A DNA stretch of 64,000 bases from Mesaphorura yosii (GCA_009869945.1 WIXG01000038.1:248001-312000); one strand, 5' to 3'. Shown: positions 37,714-50,263, counted from the first letter of the stretch. Notes: generated by a model not told the origin, from the sequence alone. Numbers and translations: made by a program.

Positions 37714-40700
37714 TTAAGCTTTGCTGTGCTGATTTTGGAATTTTCTGATAAGACTTAAGTGGGTGGATTTTTCTGCCTGAAGCTTATTTACTTGGTCCTG
37801 GAGCTGGACAATCATCATCTTCAGGTCAGGAATGCTTTGCAACTCGGACTCAAGAGTAGAATTCTTCTTTTGGGCGAGGTCAAGCTGCTTCAAAGCTTTT
37901 TCCAAGTCTTGTTGCAACACGTCGGTGTCATTCTTACTTCTCGTCGTCGAATGTGTGTGGTTTGCTTCTTGAAACATGGAATTTGTATCACCTGAAGTGA
38001 GCAAAGTCTGGTCACTTCGTTCTCCGACGTGGAACACACCGTGCTTGTCTCGGGCGACGGGCAGAGGATTCGAGATTGACACGAGTATAGGAACAGGGCC
38101 AGGCGATGTTATGTTGGCAGATGGGCGGTCCTCAATCATTTCCAAATTTATGCCTGCCAATTCCAACTGAAAATCAAACAAGCTCAATTAATCTCCAATC
38201 TGTAATATTATTTACCTTCAGCTCTGTTTTTTTTGCTTTAGCTTGCCTGTAATGGAAAAGGAGTGGGAATGATTTCATCTTCCACAAAATCGGCCAATCC
38301 CATCGCAGTCGTCATGTGCAGAACGAATTTCTCTTCATTTCGGAAATCGACATGGCAATCCAAAAATACCGCTGTGGAATTTGTGATTAACGATCTAATT
38401 GGTGAACTATCTCCGGGTCTGTCGCTCAAGTTAATTCGTGGATTTGAAGGAGCCCTAATTTTCTTGATTTCTTCAAGTGTGGTGTCGGAACTAAGATCCT
38501 TCTTGAATGCTTCTTCGTCGATTCTTTGGGAAAGCCGAATCTTTAAAGCTCGTTTCTGAGTAGGGCTACCAAGTGTCTGAGTTTCTTCAGGCCACGTTCG
38601 ACATCTTGCAGCAAACATTTTCTGAAATGAAAATTAAACCACATTTAAATCAAACTGATATTTTTCTGGATTAACAATTAAGGTAATTAAGCATTAAGAT
38701 CACTGCAGAGACAAAGCCATTTCGTTGCAACAAAAATACGAACAGATATTACATAGTAATTTCGAAATGAAATAAAAGTAGGCATGTTAGTGACCACAAC
38801 AAAGCTCTGACGCATTTAGAAAATCGCAAGCTACCTTATCCAAGTCACCTGTCTGCATGTAAAGAGAGTAAAAATGCGATGTTAAGGCAAAGGCACTCCT
38901 GACTTGAGTGTGATAGTCAAAGGGCAATTGCAATGCGTTGCGTGGTAAAGGAGGTGTGATTTTCGAAACAACAGTTATAAATCACATTTAAAAAATACGA
39001 AGTGAACTGTGATTTTTAGTGATACAAATTTAGGTGAAGTTAAATTAAATGTTATTAAAAAATTCAGTAGCTCACCTGGAACTCATTCCACGGAATGCTT
39101 GTGCATTCTTTAAGTCCGACAGATTTGCACTGGATCTTAATCACGGAGTCCAAACCACGACCTTCCTGAGCAATTTCAACTCCTTCCAGTCTTGCAGTTA
39201 ACAAACTAACCTGAAAAATTTGAAAAACTTATAGTTTCGGGAAAGGTAGCAAATAGAATTGTATCGATTAAAGTGTGATTCCTTACGACAGTCTCGTCAC
39301 TTTCATGTTTCAGTGATGCACCATCAGTTGGAACCATCGGTGACGGAGTTGATCTTTCAGTGAGGTCATTTTCCTCCACAACTTCTGTTGCAATTTCCAC
39401 ACCATCGTCATCCTCAAAGCCCTCCTCTCCGTTGTTACTAAACATTTGTGAGTTTCGAAGAGAGACCGATTCCGGGTCGACAACGTCAAGAGTGATAAAA
39501 TTGTTTTCAGACGACGAAGAGCTGAAATTTGACCAGTTTGATGCTATCTCGCTGTCCGGAGTGGAAATTCCTCCCTTGTTGAATGACACCGCCAAGTTGC
39601 TCACTCCATGACCATGCTTAATATTTTGTGTCAGATTGGAGCGGATAGTTTCTAGTGCGGGGTTGCTTCCATGCAAGTTTAGTGGACTATTGCTTAGCGA
39701 AACAGGAGCTGACACCAATGCGGGTGTGGACAAGGACACTGGCAACGCTGCAGTTTGTGGACCACCCTTCCCGAAGCTACGTCGGTGCAAGGATTTTTGA
39801 TCTCGCCTAATGAAAAATGACCGCTTATTTACGTGACCTGTCTCACTAAAAGGTTGGCCGAATTTAATAGAAAATACTTACTGGTCTAATTCAGCGTCTA
39901 TGCTGGAAGACTCGGGAATTGTGGAGTCCATTTCCAGCGATGGAGTCTCTGCTTTTTCTGGCAATGGTTGTGGGAAGAGCAATGAAACTTCAATTGACGG
40001 GGAACACCCGAGGAACGTGACGAGGTTGTCCAGGACTGATGTACCAATTATTTGCTCCATGTCAAGAGTAATGAACAAGGACAATTCGCCTAACGCCTCC
40101 GCCATTCGCATCACAAAGAGGTATTGATAATGGTTTAGTTGTACTTTACAAATTGCATTTGTACTAAAGAGAGCTTGGATGTTTTTCTGTTCGATTTTGC
40201 CTTTCCTAATTTTGCTTGGGTGCAGCCACACTGTCAGCGGAACAGAATCCACAAATGGATAGACTAGAGATTTGGTATTTGCTTCAGCGATTGGCTTTCT
40301 TGACAAGCTCCTTCTGTTTTGCGTTGGTTTCTCTTCCGATGGTGCCCGGGGTTTCTTCGTCTCAAGTCGAAAGTCAGCCCAGAAAGGATCCATAAAGACA
40401 TACCAAACGTCCCGAGGATCGGTCCACAGCAAGTCTTTAGTTAGCTCAGACGCAAGCTCTTGAAAACTGGTGCACTTAACTTTCTTGAGAGAATGCAATT
40501 TGTCTCGTCCTACACAAAAAATTTAATTACATCGCATAAATCATTTCAACATTTTCCAAAAATTCTGCTTTACCTTCTGCGTGCGCCAGGAATTTCTCCG
40601 ACACTAGGTTGACGTCATTTGCCGTGGAAGGGAAGTCGGCCCCATAAACAAGGTCACCTCGCTGCAGAACCTCTAGACATTGGGTCAACTGATGAAGCGT

Positions 40701-43235
40701 ACCCGTATCTGCGGATCTGTAGTTTGACAGAACCATTCTGGAAACTTGAAAATGTATGGACTGTGGACGCTCCTTCTGTCCCGCGTACACAGTCTTATTC
40801 TCGAAAATCACCTGATTAAAATAAAGAATCATACAATTCAGATTCAGGTACGTTTTACATTACGAAGCTTATAATAAAGTAAATTACCTTTGGCATAATC
40901 ACTTCAATTCTAATGTCGACGTAATCACTTTCTTGAGGAGAACTTTCAAGGGTCATTGAATGCTGGAGGTTGGAGATGAAGGCATTTAGCCATAAAATTG
41001 TGCAAGTGTCCAAGTGGACTTGAATCGGATGTATGTGAGAATAAATCTTTGGACTAGGCACTGAAAATACAGGTTTTGAGTGTTTAAGTAAATCAAAAAC
41101 ACATTGCAGTTAATTTTAATATGGCTCCTTACAGGGAAAGCAAACCTCCCCAGGATAATAAAACCATGCGAATTCTGTGTGGATGACTGGCAAATCTTTC
41201 GGTCTCTCAATAAAAGCTGTTTAGGACATTCTCATCGTTAGACACTCGAAGACCTAATTAATGCATGACTTACTTGAAATGAATGGTTGCGGAGACTCTC
41301 TTTTGGATGCCGTCGTCACTCGAAACAGACGAAGATCCTGAACTTTAAGTATCAGACAAGTCGTCATGAGCTTCGCAAACTGTTCAGTTATACTGTCCCT
41401 CAGCTGATTGTTTTCTGGTAGTCCAGGAGGAGACTGGACTTGGTTTTGCTTTCTGGTGAGAGGTGGATGCATAGATTCCAAAGATAAAGTGTCAATCAGG
41501 GAGATCCTAAAACTCTGCAGCGCCTGATGCAACCACTGAGCCAGTGTATTGTCAGCATACTTTGGCCAAGACTTTCGGCTTCCTCTTGCCAGGTGATACG
41601 GATAGAAATCAACCATGACTTGAGTCAGTGAAAGCTGGAGCGCGCCTCCTTCCTTCAAGTCTGGATGCTGAGACCGACCATCTAATTATAAATAATAAGG
41701 TGTATTATATATCTATAGCATACCGGAGAGAATCAGAAGTCTCGGGTTTCTCTAGAGAAAATAAAGCATATTTAAAAAAAACTTACTTCCAGGATCGTCA
41801 CAGAAGTGTAAGTCTATCTTTTCACAAATGAAATGATACGAAGTTTCTTTCACATCAAAAGCATCAAATTTCTTCAAGGCTATGTCAGTTCTTGCGTCTT
41901 TCTGCATCGCGCTAGCCTGAGAAAGTTGAGCTTGGTATTCTGGCAAGCTCTGTAAAAACATAAAAAATGTTTTCGTGAAGCTTTGAAATTAGTTTACTTA
42001 GCGAGCATGCTAGTGATGGCAGGAAGAAAGAAGCTTACCTCCAACTTGCGTTTCGCTTTGACTTTTTGAGTCATTTCAGTAGCTTGCTTTATGAGCCCAG
42101 ATAATGAGTTAATGAAATGTAACGCAGCCAGGATCTGCGAGTCAGTCAGTACCCATAAGAGATCATCAAGAATAAGTGAAAGCCGGCATCCAACAACTTG
42201 TGAATCTGAGATGAAGAAAAGTTGAAGAGAAATAGTTAAAGTAGCAAAAAAAAGAAAACCTAGGCCTCTTTGTAAAATCCAACATGCAGCATACCGGATA
42301 GTTTCTTTTTCATTACGATTCGGGCTTTCGCTTGATTTGTAAGCAGTCTCAGCGGAGCGAGATGAAGTTCCGTCGTCGACCTCGCTTCTAAACGCAATGT
42401 CTGCCACTCCATCTCCTTGAATATCAAAGTCTCGTCCTTTTGCATATCCTTCAGTCTCGTCCCGGAAAGCTCCACCTTTTGCCATTCTGGTGACTTTGAT
42501 TCGACGCGTATTCGAGAAATCTGCTCCGGGGAAAGGTAAAAGAGTTGAGAAAAGTTATTATCTTGTTACAGCAAACCCTTTGAAGAACTAGTGCGAAGTA
42601 AAAATTGAATTATAGGATCACCTGAACTTTCGACTCGAATGCCTGACTATGAAATGTGATCTCAACGGAATTGACTGTTGCTGTGATGCCATCGATTACT
42701 TTGTTAACAAAGCCATACTTTCCCAATGAAGTTGGAATTGTCGGGGCTTCAGTAGTTGGCGTTCCTTGCCTCAATTCCTCACACGCCTGAACGCGTATGT
42801 GAACTTCGTCCAAGCTCTGAAGCGAACAGATGCACAAATTAAACACAAACTGAAGGCTCGATATGCTCGGACGCTCAGTTTTTACTTACCAAATGAATTG
42901 GGACACTTTTCAGTTTTGTCCACTGTATTCGGACAAGCACTCTGTTGCAGTGAGCTTGTGTCAGTTTCATCCATGTTGGCAACGACAGTAATTCAGTCAG
43001 TACATCTTCTTCAAGCTCCAAATTATTCAGTTCGCCTTCTCCTTTCAGAGTACTCAGGCTTATTTTATCAGCCGAAAGATTCTTCACGAATCTGAAATAA
43101 ATTAGCCGGCTTAATTGATACCTGATACATTTCTGATTGTTTCTGATACCAATTTAATTGATTGCGTGAGGCGTAAGTGGATAGTACGAACCTGGACAAA
43201 TGCTTCAGAATTTGGTTTTTGATAATTCCGGCCAT
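37714..43235 (-). CDS. Bridge-like lipid transfer protein family member 3 (UHRF1BP1/SHIP164)
   Basis: BLTP3 proteins are rod-shaped lipid channels of the VPS13/chorein superfamily acting at endosomal membrane contacts. Exons, 5' to 3': 43192-43235, 42890-43091, 42622-42816, 42295-42520, 42039-42205, 41787-41949, 41274-41681, 41133-41216, 40888-41060, 40574-40811, 39882-40509, 39287-39806, 39076-39210, 38835-38852 (microexon), 38247-38621, 37714-38166. They chain in phase to about 1342 residues, against roughly 1440-1460 in the human proteins. The N-terminus (MAGIIKNQILKHLSR, then KNLSADKISLSTLKGEGELN) is the chorein-N start typical of the family. Other family blocks are VDFYPYHLARG, FIERPKDLPVIHTEF and DIRIEVIMPK. 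Residues near 780-960 are Ser/acid-rich and probably disordered. The C-terminus is a coiled coil (DVLQQDLEKALKQLDLAQ). One intron begins GC instead of GT. An acceptor near 43312 suggests a 5' UTR intron. Confidence 0.9.
38835..38852 (-). other. Candidate 18-nt microexon of BLTP3 gene
   Basis: A strong acceptor (TTTTTACTCTCTTTACATGCAG) and a GTAGC donor enclose 18 nt encoding Thr-Gly-Asp-Leu-Asp-Lys in phase 0 between two phase-0 exons. Inclusion or skipping both keep the frame. The open frame extends upstream, but no AG acceptor serves a longer exon in the right phase. Confidence 0.4.
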
Positions 43236-46200
43236 GGCACGGAGAATACGCCACCACTCTAAGCTAATATGCCCAGCTAATTACGACGACTGACAGTGTG
43301 TTTTGAACCTAGAAAACAAAGCAAATGAAAATAACATTCAAGATTACTTTAGTTCAAGCTGTCATCGGCATTTACGTAAGCAGTTTCTCCAAAACCTTTG
43401 ACACGTAATATTTAAAGCACAAAAGAACCAAGTCATCGTTGAAGTTAAGACATTTACACGGTAATTCCATTTGTCCCTGCCAGATTACAGAAAGGAGCAC
43501 AGTGTAATGAGTAACGTGCAGCTGCAGCTCGTTCGGGCATTCGTTTGATTGCATAATCATAATCACAATTCTCATTGTCTCCTTAGCAAGCGCGTGTGCA
43601 TGCATTGTCCTGTCATTCCAGGACCAATGCGATGAAAGAAGACATTTAAATATAGTTCATTATTCCCTCGTTAATCAACATGTGTAATTTACCATTTGGT
43701 TTCTGCAGATTTAATGACTAGTGCCTGTTGCTGCAAGACGAATAGCTTCCAGCCTTCCGTTGCTGTTGCCGTTTGCTATGATTTGACGAAATGAGTTCTT
43801 TGTCAAAGGGCATGCTAAGTTGAACGGAGTCAGACCAGGCCAATAACGTGTGCGCTCGCTCGAGTGAAGTGGTTGAACCTGAATCAATAGAATCAAATTA
43901 GATTTATCAGAATGGTAAATATAGAAATATACGTGCCGTTCTCAGTGAAACGCTGAGTATGGAAATTAAATCATGTCTACGCTGCAATGTTAATACGAGA
44001 ATACGGGAGGTCATAAGGCAATGGTGTAATCAAAAGTCTTCCTTTAAAAACAAATGTGTAGTGTATTTATGGATTTTATCTAAACTTTCAGTCTTGTTGA
44101 CATGCAAATCCGGGCTTAGGCGTAGGCTTTCAGTTTTTACGGATCGAACACCAATCTAAGCAATCATTCAAGTTTCAGCTCTTTAATCCTGACTTGGCTG
44201 CCATGCCATGTCACCGAAAAATGAAATTACCAGGAAAATGAACTCAGTCGAGCATCATCACAGCGCTTCAAGGTCTCAAACGACATTCATGGAATTGCTA
44301 AGTAAAACCAGAACAAATTGATCCAAGGCCAATGCAATTTGGCAATTTGCATGGTCATTACGGGGAGTATTCAATATCATGCAAATTTCCTTCATCTTCC
44401 TCTTATACACGCATCTCGGAATAGAACAAAGTATCTAAAACATGCATTGAGCTCCACAGCATTCCAAATTCCAGTTTCTGACATAATATAGAATTTAAGA
44501 ATTTATTGCTTACCTGTTATTGACGTATGATGAGTGAAGATGTCACACGACATGAAGTCTCAATCCTAATTTGAGGAGCTTCGAAGATGGATTGTTAACT
44601 ATCACAAGGCAAACACAGTCACGAAGTAAAGTTGGTTTCAATGTTGCAGCAACAACTGTTTAACAACCTAGGATCTCATCTCTTGTAATTGCACAAAGTA
44701 GTAGGGCCAGCACGTTACAGAATAGAATCACGACAGTGGAAATCAGTCTACTGTAGCAAGATCGACAGTTGATAACTCAACATTATCAATGAGCATAAGC
44801 GTTACAAAGATAAAGACGCGTTCATCGACAGTGGAAAATGGATACTATTACAATTTAAGTGCCTTCCTACGCGAAAACAATAATTATCTTCAGCCTAAGC
44901 TAAGTTCTAGCAAAATAAGCTACGTTAATTACACAACACATTTGAATTATTGCTAGAATTGGGCAATCGGCAATGAAAAATTTGTGCGAATCTCTTCCTG
45001 GCTGCTGTCGACGTCGATAGTACAACTAGGACTACTAATTACAGGAGTATGGCGTAATTTCTAAAGTATTGATTTCCGATATTTGCACGGGCGATAGACA
45101 CGGGTGCGATCAGGTTTGCTTCACTTCGATTAAACCAACTTCAGTATCAGTCATTGACCAATTAGAAGAATTGAAGTTATTGAAAAGTCGCAGAAATGAT
45201 GAGTCACTAAACACGAGAGTGCCGAGAGTCCACGCTACAAAGTCGTGATATGTAAAAATAACAAAGACGTACACGATGAATGATTAATAGCACAATTAGA
45301 ACTGCTGAATACTGATGCAAGTTAAACAAAAATATTTGTGTGTGGAACTTCTTTGTTTAAATTCCATATTGAGTCGTGCACGGTCGTCTGCGCGAGCTTC
45401 GTGGCTGCTCAAATGATGATCATGAAATCATCATTTAAATTATTATTACGTTACAAATAACAACTTGTCCGACCACACTAAACTAATCTATGCACGATTC
45501 GTGGCAAATTACTACCTTACGCACTACCAGAGTCGGACCTACTGTCTACATTTCAATACGATGGAATTTATGATAGTCAGCTGACGACTGACGACGAATC
45601 CCACCTATGCATGCACTTCCCAGTCAGTCAATGCGAGCGGGTGTGTGCTCACAGAACTGCCTTGGGCTTGGGTTGTACTCTGCACGTCGAGCCAGTCTTT
45701 GTTATTCCAGAAGGCGAAAGAGATCCACTCCAAATTCCTTGTGCCTGACGCCTCGGTTTCTTGTAACCCGGTTCCAGATCCAGCTCCGCACTTGATTTTG
45801 GTTACTGACGCAGCAGCAAGTGGTCCAAATGGCATTTATGAAACCTGACGGAAATATTTCACGGCCACCATACAAGGACGTGTTTCAGGATTCAAACAGG
45901 CGTTGCCAGATGTTCATAAACACTGAAGTCTTAAATCGCATGAGTTCGAATTCGTGACTTGTCCGATAAACTCTGCATCTTTATTCCAACGCTAGTGGCT
46001 ATGTTCCAGTTGTCGGAATGGCAGACGTCAAGCAAATGAGATGTGAATCGCTGAATATACCTTGATGACAAACTTGACTATAGACTTGGTACTTCCAGCC
46101 ACGTAATAAAAACGATACTTCGAGTTCTTTCCCTGATGCTCTCTTCCTGTTGCCCCTTATTCAATCTGCACTTTGCATTCGTTTCATTTCAAAATCGTAA

Positions 46201-46412
46201 CTAATTTTAATCGTTTCCAGTTGCTGGGGCTAATTTATTAATGCCTACATCAAGACAAGTCAGTAAAGTGAATTGTGTGGTCTTGGAACAACCGAGCTCG
46301 CCGCTCTGGATAGTCTTCTAGCTGGAACAACTAAGTTAACTGCGGGCTGTACACTCACTAAATCATTGTGCTGCTGACCATGACCATAGCATTGTGTGCG
46401 TTATCATTACAG
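43236..46412. other. Intergenic; upstream region of BLTP3 gene
   Basis: The first hundred bases or so probably hold 5' UTR of the minus-strand BLTP3 gene, with an acceptor-like TTTCTAG near 43312. A minus-strand frame at 43711-43880 follows an acceptor-like TTGATTCAG but has no motif and no chain. From 44160 to 46400 I see no gene on either strand. Confidence 0.5.
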
Positions 46413-46664
46413 ATAACTGATGCGGATCGAGTAAAAGAAAAATGCTCACCTCGTTTCAATTACGACAATCACTTCGAAAACGACAAATCCAAGTTGGTGC
46501 TGGCGCATCGACTACCGAAAGACCACAGTGAAGTGATCCAAGGTAGATTAAAGGAGGGTATCACTAAGGGGTGTCTTTGGGCCACAATTTTTTATTTTTG
46601 TGATTAATAGGCCTTAGTCCATAGAAAAATAATCCGTCGAGGCCGGACTCGAAAATTTGAATTT

Positions 46665-46683
46665 CCCGGGTCCCAGACCCGGG
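46665..46683. repeat. Perfect GC-rich hairpin
   Basis: CCCGGGTC and GACCCGGG are perfect 8-bp inverted arms around a 3-base loop (CCA). It lies in the zinc-finger relic region; no role is evident. Confidence 0.85.
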
Positions 46684-47078
46684 TAAAGTCTGACCCTCTA
46701 TTTTTCAACCTTTTCCTGGGCGGTGCTATCGGGTCATAATGTTATGTTGAGCCAACAGGCTTACGAACCTCAGCTAACGTATCCCATGCAGTCCCATGCG
46801 TTCTGGGACTTAAATTTTCCTGCCACTCGAAATCCCACTCCAGCCCAAAGGCGGACCGAGCAACCGAATCCCATTCTCTTGCTCGTGTTTTGGGGAGACT
46901 CACAACAAAAGGAAGCAAATGTCACGAGAGGATTGTGAGGATTCATACTGGCGAGAAGCCTCATCTGTGCACATAGTGCCCGGCCACTTTCACCTCTCAC
47001 GTTATCCATGATTGTTCTTTTTCTTACGGATTCATAATTTGCAGAGCATGAATTTTGAACCCTGAATCCTGATACAAG

Positions 47079-47408
47079 ATGACGAAGACCATCGCTATGG
47101 TTGAACAGCATTCTACAATTCTACCAGTTTTCTGGAAGTGCTTGCTTCTACAACTGCTGGTAGGAAGCCCCTCAAAACCTCGAACATGCCCGCTCTGCAA
47201 CAAGATGCCATCAGGATGGGCCAATGCGGTGCAGCACTGCAGCCGCAAACACAAAGAGGAATGCGACCTGACGGCAATGAAGGCTCGTCGGGCGGGGGCG
47301 AAAGTTCTGATACACGAGCAATCAGCCCCTCCCATTCCTCAATCTGATGCACCAACGGAGGACAATCCTGCAACACCAGCATCTCGTGCAGCGTCAACCA
47401 TCGATTAG
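47079..47408 (+). CDS. Single C2H2 finger open frame, 109 aa
   Basis: An ATG-started frame of 109 codons contains one C2H2 finger, CPLCNKMPSGWANAVQHCSRKH, with C-x2-C and H-x4-H spacing, followed by a Pro/Ala/Ser-rich tail ending in Ile-Asp. The first 30 residues look like read-through of intron-like sequence, and a GTAGGA donor-like site precedes the finger. It is either a surviving exon of the broken zinc-finger gene or a small independent gene. I favour the first because the fingers on both sides are broken. Confidence 0.35.
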   Translation: MTKTIAMVEQHSTILPVFWKCLLLQLLVGSPSKPRTCPLCNKMPSGWANAVQHCSRKHKEECDLTAMKARRAGAKVLIHEQSAPPIPQSDAPTEDNPATPASRAASTID

Positions 47409-47911
47409 GCCAAGAATCTTTGGACTTGGAAAAAGAAGGCAATCATTGTCCACGCCTTCGTGAAACTTGAGCCCCACAAATGCCCGTACTGTGACAAGAT
47501 ACTTTCAAGTCGGACCAATGTGGTACAACACTAATTCTCCCTGATTTCGGTAAGCGAGAATCGGTTGAATTGAAGATGATATGACGGTAGTGTGCACGTT
47601 TTCTTATGGTTGTTTATGTTTGTAATTTGCAGATCCTGATCCCCGAGTCATTGACTCCACAGATGCTGGTCGCTAGTCCTCAAAGTTGCACATAGCCCAT
47701 TCTAGGACAAGGTGCTTCAAGTTGGGCCAATCTGGTGCAGCACAGCAGACATCAACACAACGATGACTACAATATATCATCGGGGCGCTTATTGGAAAGG
47801 TAGGCACGCCGTTAAAGGCTGCAACTGAATGAGGTCTGCACCAAAATAGCCAGACACCAAATTCCATTAAAGATACATGAGATATGAGCAGAAGCAGTGT
47901 AATTGTATTAA

Positions 47912-47951
47912 TATATAAATAGTTTAGATTACGGGATTTTGCTTCATTCAC
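47912..47951 (+). promoter_or_regulatory. TATA box and initiator of carboxypeptidase gene
   Basis: TATATAAA at 47912-47919 is followed by TCATTC at 47944-47949, which fits the arthropod initiator TCAKTY. The first T of TATAAA (47914) is 32 nt before the initiator A (47946), the canonical spacing. The proposed start codon lies 80 nt further on. Confidence 0.55.
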
Positions 47952-48025
47952 TCACGTTCGTTCTTGGGCATTGGACGCATTCAGATCTTCACATCAATAC
48001 AATACAGTCAAGTGTCCGAGCCAAG

Positions 48026-50196
48026 ATGGATTTCTTTCAGGCAGACCAGTTGCTGGCGCCTGTCACTTACGCCATTCCAACACTGGCCTGTTTGTTCTCA
48101 ACACTGACGAGCAGGGACGGGGCACGCCAATACGACGGGTGGGTGAATACTATAATGCCAAATTAGCCACTTTGCTTACTGATTTCTTACAAAATTGAAT
48201 TTCAGTTACCAAGTATTTCGTGTCAATATAACAAATGAACCTGCAGTGGACACGCTGACAAGGCTTTTCTTAAATGACAACTTTGACTTTTGGATTCGAC
48301 CCAACATGAGAACCCCAACTGACATCATGGTCTGTCCCGAACAAGTGGAAAACTTCAAGCTTATACTCGGACTTGTTGGTGTTCCTTACGAAATTATGAT
48401 AAAGGACTTGAAAAGGTAACTTAGGTAGCCAGTGATCACATCAATTTCTTTTCATATGTGCTCTAAAATAAGAATCTTACCTCGTAGGACTATTGATAAA
48501 GAAAAGGTCATGCTGTGGACAAAGCAATCAAACACCTTCAATTGGGACACTTATCATCGACTGGACATTATCCAGGAATGGATGGACGGGCTGGCTGCTG
48601 AGAATCCGTCCCTCGTTACCGTTTTGTCAATCGGCAAGAGCGGCGAAGGACGCGATATGAAGTTGCTGAAAATTTCCTCAGGAGGCGAAAACAAGCAAGC
48701 TATATGGATTGACGGTGGTATGTATAATGCATTGAAAATGAGTAATAATCTGCTTGAAGTCTGCATGCGTTGACTTTCAACTTTGTGTGCCAGGAATTCA
48801 TGCGAGAGAATGGATTTCTCCGGCGGTGGTTACGTTCATAGCCAACGAGTTGGTTAAGCGAGCCTCCAAGAGAGCTGACTATCCACTCACCCAATACTTT
48901 GACTGGTACATTCTTCCGAACGGAAATCCGGACGGATACGAATACTCCCATGCAATGGTAAATTTGTCACCAATTGTAGTTATAAGACTGCCCTGAGGAA
49001 TTTTAGTCTAATCGGAATTCGCATTTTAGGATCGGATGTGGCGAAAGACGAGGTCGACGCAGGATACCTTCATTTCAAACTTATTCCGATGCAAGGTAAG
49101 CAAAAGCTGCAAAGGCAGCTCACCCTAATGACGTGCTAATGATTTTCAGGGAACGGATCCAAACCGGAACTTTGCCTACAAGTGGGGAGGTAATTTAATG
49201 AAACAGGATACTAACGATAAATAATTCAGGCGAGTACTCACTCAAAAATTGCTTTCAGGGAAAGGAACATCGAACAATCCGTGCTCGGATATTTACAGGT
49301 ACAGAATAGAGCTGCGGAGCATGGGCACGTTAATTAATTCTCGTGGCATGAATGCAAACGACGAATTTTATCAGAGGTCCTTCACCAGCCAGCGAGCCTG
49401 AAATTTCCAGTGTTCAGAAGTTCGTGTACGACAAAAAAGATATCTTTAAGTTGTTTTTAACATTCCACAGCTATTCCCAGGTAATTAGAATATTTCCAGC
49501 TGCAGAGAATTTGAGGGTTTACGAACTTACAAGGCCAAAATGTGATGCATTCCAGATGCTGTTCCTGCCTTGGGGTTATGATAATATTCGAGTGGACGAT
49601 TATGACGACCTTGTAAGTCGGCATAAATGCAATCAAATTATGGAAATCAGTGCCCGAAGATTTGACTTACTTTTCCTTTGGTATTCGTTTTCGCAGATGG
49701 CCGTAGCAAACAAAGCAGCCAAAGCACTGGAGAGCGTGTATGGAACGAAATTTGACGTCGGACCTTCACCCGAGTTACTGTGTAATTGCATGCATGCCTT
49801 CATTGCCTTCTGTTTTATTCTGGAAAACGAGACATCTTGGTTAGCAAGGTTTTTGTTCTGCTTCTGCAAATTATAGACGCTGCTGCCGGAGGAAGTGAAG
49901 ATTTCGCAAAGGGAGTTGCTGGAATTAAATATTCGTACTGCTTTGAACTGAGAGACACTGGAAACTACGGGTTCATCTTGCCACCAGAACAAATTAAGCC
50001 ATCGGGTATGGGCGATAGAAATATATGACAGGTCAGGATTTGCCTTAAACCGCATTAAAATATTGCAGGCGTCGAAACGTTTGCGGCAGTGGAGTCAATG
50101 GCAGAGGATATGATTGTTATTTATAAGCTGAACGAAACATCTACAGAACCATCGACAACTGTCAGCGACAGCAAGAAGTATCGTCATCGTGGATAA
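48026..50196 (+). CDS. Zinc procarboxypeptidase, M14 A/B type
   Basis: A secreted zymogen that removes C-terminal residues from peptides, as in arthropod gut digestion. Twelve exons (48026-48138, 48206-48415, 48488-48717, 48794-48957, 49030-49095, 49150-49189, 49259-49298, 49375-49480, 49556-49612, 49697-49781, 49877-50005, 50069-50196) join in phase to 455 residues. Residues 39-115 are the activation peptide (YQVFRV...); the catalytic domain follows. Zinc ligands are His187 and Glu190 (IHAREW) and His319 (TFHSYSQ). Substrate-binding residues are Arg244/Arg247 (WRKTR), Asn266-Arg267 (DPNRNF) and Tyr371, whose codon is split by an intron. Glu394 in FELRDTG is the catalytic base. The specificity position after GGS (Ile255 in CPA, Asp255 in CPB) is Glu378, suggesting preference for basic C-termini. 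The signal peptide is the weak point: the first 35 residues have only a modest hydrophobic core ([11 protein letters not shown]), so another first exon is possible. Confidence 0.9.
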
Positions 50197-50263
50197 TTCC
50201 CAGCTGCTAAGACTAAATATATTGATGCAGCTGAAGAACTCATATGGAAAGTTCATTAAATTG

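Larger units (their letters stand above)
46413..47780 (+). pseudogene. Broken C2H2 zinc-finger gene and finger relics
   Basis: C2H2 fingers bind DNA. Here the pieces are present but damaged. An orphan exon 46413-46542 (acceptor TCATTACAG, donor GTAGAT) encodes ITDADRVKEKCSPRF... in one frame. An acceptor near 46768 opens a frame in phase with it that reaches RIHTGEKPHLCT at about 46940-46974, the classic inter-finger linker, and then hits TAG where the second Cys pair should continue (next residues CPATF). A later frame has C-P-L-C-x12-H-x4-H (about 47188-47250). Another has CPYCDKILSSRTNVVQH then a stop near 47528. A fourth, GASSWANLVQHS near 47710-47745, lacks its cysteines. Intron-like 'tttgtaatttgcag' ends recur near 47038 and 47632, so finger units were probably tandem before decay. 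Confidence 0.6.
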
